NCBI RefSeq assembly: GCF_030687895.1
Contig: NZ_CP117452.1
Coordinates: 2,435,501 to 2,499,500, forward strand
Length of the DNA stretch: 64,000 nt
Direction: 5' to 3'
Origin: Pseudomonas sp. FP198
GTDB taxonomy: Bacteria > Pseudomonadota > Gammaproteobacteria > Pseudomonadales > Pseudomonadaceae
Position 1 is the stretch's first letter, and each line of letters begins with the position of its first letter. The position numbers and the translations under genes were made by a program. The notes below the pieces were generated by a model, which saw only the letters and a list, made by a program, of their open reading frames with translations, did not search any database and was not told the origin of the DNA. Shown piece after piece: positions 62,462 through 64,000 of the stretch.

Positions 62462-62820
62462 AACCTGCGCCGAAACGCCTCGAGTATTTCCCGCATGCCC
62501 TTTTTCATCTGCAATTGGGCGAGGGCATCCAGGGGGTGCCACAAGCAGTCGCTGATTTCATTCTGCGGCCTGGCGCCCTTCGAGTCGTTGACCGAGGCTT
62601 CAAAGACGTGATGTTCGGTGTCGCCATCGCTGATGCGCATCAGGTAGAGCAGGTTCTCGGCGCTCAGTCCGGTTTCCTCCGCGAGTTCTCTCAGGGCGGC
62701 ATCGGCATGCGTCTCGCCGCGCTCGACAGTACCGCCAGGCAAGGCCCAGCGGCTTTTGGGCTTACGGACCAAGAGGATGTGGCGGTTTTCTTCGCAGATG
62801 ACGGTCGCTCGAATTTTCAT
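62458..62820 (-). CDS. Nudix hydrolase
   Basis: A 120-residue protein. MKIRATVICEENRHILLVRKP opens the fold, and the Nudix box is GGTVERGETHADAALRELAEETGL, complete in all metal ligands. It resembles MutT-like housekeeping enzymes; substrate unknown. Start ATG 62820; an in-frame ATG at 62847 is possible. Confidence 0.87.
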   Translation of the reverse strand: MKIRATVICEENRHILLVRKPKSRWALPGGTVERGETHADAALRELAEETGLSAENLLYLMRISDGDTEHHVFEASVNDSKGARPQNEISDCLWHPLDALAQLQMKKGMREILEAFRRRL

Positions 62821-63078
62821 AAACGTTGCCCAGTTACCGACTGTCATTAAATTGCAATATAACTGCAATATTTGAGCCTTGCGTCATCCGCGCGTTCAGA
62901 AAGTATTTCGGCTCATACCGCTGGGACCGTGGGCAGCCATGAAAGGCTGCGTTTATTTCACCAGTGGCTATCGGTGTTGCGGATCATCGACCGGTCATCG
63001 CAAAAAATGAATCAGCGCCGGAAAAACGTATCAATGTTGGGTGGACGATCCGGTCCCGTAGTGGGGGAGCGAGAAGAG

Positions 63079-63264
63079 ATGACCACCGTTGAAGACTTCA
63101 AAATCAAATCCCACGAGCTTTTAGTCGAGCTCGACACAGCGACGTCAGAAATGATGGCGCTGATCTGTGTCCATCAAATGTCCGGGACTGCCTGGGATGA
63201 GGCCGTCCGGCGCCAACATGAGGCCTATGAGCAATGGGTCGCCTATCTGAATGAACGCTCGTAG
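63079..63264 (+). CDS. Small hypothetical protein
   Basis: A 61-residue, helical, acidic protein (MTTVEDFKIKSHELLVELD, then WDEAVRRQHEAYEQWVAYLNE). ATG 63079 has GAGAAGAG upstream, a better start than those further upstream at 62872, which would add a low-complexity extension. No domain recognised. Confidence 0.6.
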   Translation: MTTVEDFKIKSHELLVELDTATSEMMALICVHQMSGTAWDEAVRRQHEAYEQWVAYLNERS

Positions 63265-63357
63265 CTGCATCGCCTTTCGCCGCAGGTAACAGGCAGATTC
63301 TTTGAACGGTCCCGCAGCAGTCATGCCTAATCCATAGACTGACAAGAGGATAAGGCC

Positions 63358-63585
63358 ATGTCTGAACTAGCCAGTTATTTCTGGATCGCGGTTGCGGTAA
63401 TCGTGTTGTTGTTGGATCTGTGGGCGATCGTCAGCGTCTTTCGCAGCGACAAATCGGCCGGGACCAAGGCAGGCTGGGCATTGCTGCTGGTCATCCTGCC
63501 GGTGCTGGGTTTGATTATCTGGGGTGTGGCCGGGCCGCGAGGCATCAAAAATCCGCCTTCGTCGCCCGAGCACAGCAAGGGCTGA
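63358..63585 (+). CDS. PLDc_N-domain membrane protein
   Basis: A 75-residue protein with two membrane helices: YFWIAVAVIVLLLDLWAIVSVFRS and AGWALLLVILPVLGLIIWGVAGPRG. This is the phospholipase D-nuclease N-terminal domain alone, without catalytic parts. Such short proteins are common in Pseudomonas; role unknown. Confidence 0.85.
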   Translation: MSELASYFWIAVAVIVLLLDLWAIVSVFRSDKSAGTKAGWALLLVILPVLGLIIWGVAGPRGIKNPPSSPEHSKG

Positions 63586-63610
63586 CATCGGGACATGCGG
63601 GCCACCTCGG

Positions 63611-64000
63611 TCAACGGTTTTTCCATTGGCCGCCGGTGGTTTCGCAGTCCTTTTTCGCTTGCTGAAGCTGTTCTGCGCCGTAGTAGTACTGGGTGACCTG
63701 CGCATTGTCCGGCAGATTCGCCGAGCTGCCACTGCGGTCCTTGCTGGTGGAATGGGGATTGGCCAAGGCCTCCTGGGTCAGCCTCGCCTGGCAGGTGGCT
63801 ACATAACCCTCGGCGCAGCGTTCGACGGGTTTCTTCTCGGTGCTGAGCGTGCCCTTGCTTTCGTTGCTGCACGACCAGCCGATGGCTTCGGCAGGGACGC
63901 CCTTGTACTCGTAGCAACTGCGGGTTTCGATTGCCGGCACCGCCTGGCTCTGGGACCGGGTGATGACGTCACAGCCTTGCGCCAGGACGCTGGCGGGGCT
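63611..64000 (-). CDS. Secreted hypothetical protein, N terminus outside window
   Basis: 130 codons are visible, beginning at the right edge with SPASVLAQGCDVITRSQS. The cysteines in GCDV, RSCYEYKG, GWSCSNES, ERCAEGYVATCQ and DCET suggest a disulfide-bonded periplasmic protein. The frame runs off the window, so the signal peptide is not visible. Function unknown. Confidence 0.7.
   Translation of the reverse strand, partial: SPASVLAQGCDVITRSQSQAVPAIETRSCYEYKGVPAEAIGWSCSNESKGTLSTEKKPVERCAEGYVATCQARLTQEALANPHSTSKDRSGSSANLPDNAQVTQYYYGAEQLQQAKKDCETTGGQWKNR

Noticed and set aside
62872..63078. N-terminal extension of the small gene at 63079
   Set aside because: The added segment has no ribosome-binding site and reads as intergenic sequence; ATG 63079 has a good one.

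Overview
The window is a stretch of Pseudomonas chromosome, most likely from the P. fluorescens species complex. The evidence is the high-GC coding, the many REP/REPIN palindromes of two classes (TGTGGGAGCGAGC... and GTGGCGAGGGAGC...), and Pseudomonas-type loci: hpaG1/hpaA/hpaR, muxABC-opmB, cstA with its small partner, and a tRNA-Cys/tRNA-Leu pair. No phage, insertion sequence, CRISPR array or rRNA was seen.

Layout. 1-2.6 kb: edge of a 4-hydroxyphenylacetate (homoprotocatechuate) catabolic cluster (hpaG2 partial, hpaG1, activator hpaA, repressor hpaR). 3.5-6.4 kb: TRAP transporter whose binding-protein gene carries a one-base deletion. 6.4-7.0 kb: tandem REPIN array. 7-9.9 kb: PheC-like periplasmic protein, and a TetR/MFS divergent pair. 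9.9-14.5 kb: NarL-type two-component system beside cstA (two one-base deletions) and its ybdD-like partner. 14.8-19.1 kb: a chemoreceptor and a Fur-box TonB receptor. 19.2-31.8 kb: a catabolic regulon (below). 32.2-35.4 kb: ATP-grasp / alpha-E / transglutaminase operon. 35.5-37.5 kb: hypothetical protein, lipoprotein, thiol peroxidase tpx. 37.6-46.8 kb: muxABC-opmB RND efflux operon with a REPIN between muxB and muxC. 47-49.4 kb: enoyl-CoA hydratase, nudC, TSUP permease. 49.4-50.5 kb: 235-bp tandem REPIN array. 50.5-58.9 kb: Fec-type iron locus (sigma factor, anti-sigma, TonB receptor, ABC importer) and an MFS exporter. 59-64 kb: SRPBCC/alcohol dehydrogenase pair, two tRNAs, small genes and a truncated secreted protein.

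The most interesting region is 19.2-31.8 kb. It encodes a luciferase-like flavin monooxygenase, two flavin reductases about 70% alike, a polyamine/quaternary-amine-type ABC importer, an aldehyde dehydrogenase, an alpha/beta hydrolase, a carboxymuconolactone-decarboxylase-like protein, an 'amino acid synthesis' family protein, a DUF1330 protein, a Nudix hydrolase, a dedicated RibBX flavin-biosynthesis gene and a GntR/FCD regulator. The three promoter regions share an ATGGTATACCAT-type palindrome, so the whole set looks like one regulon. The enzyme classes match flavin-dependent ring opening of N-heterocycles (trigonelline tgn and pyridine pyr pathways). The substrate is my inference.

Three single-base contractions (one in dctP, two in cstA) break otherwise intact genes. 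They may be real mutations or residual sequencing errors.
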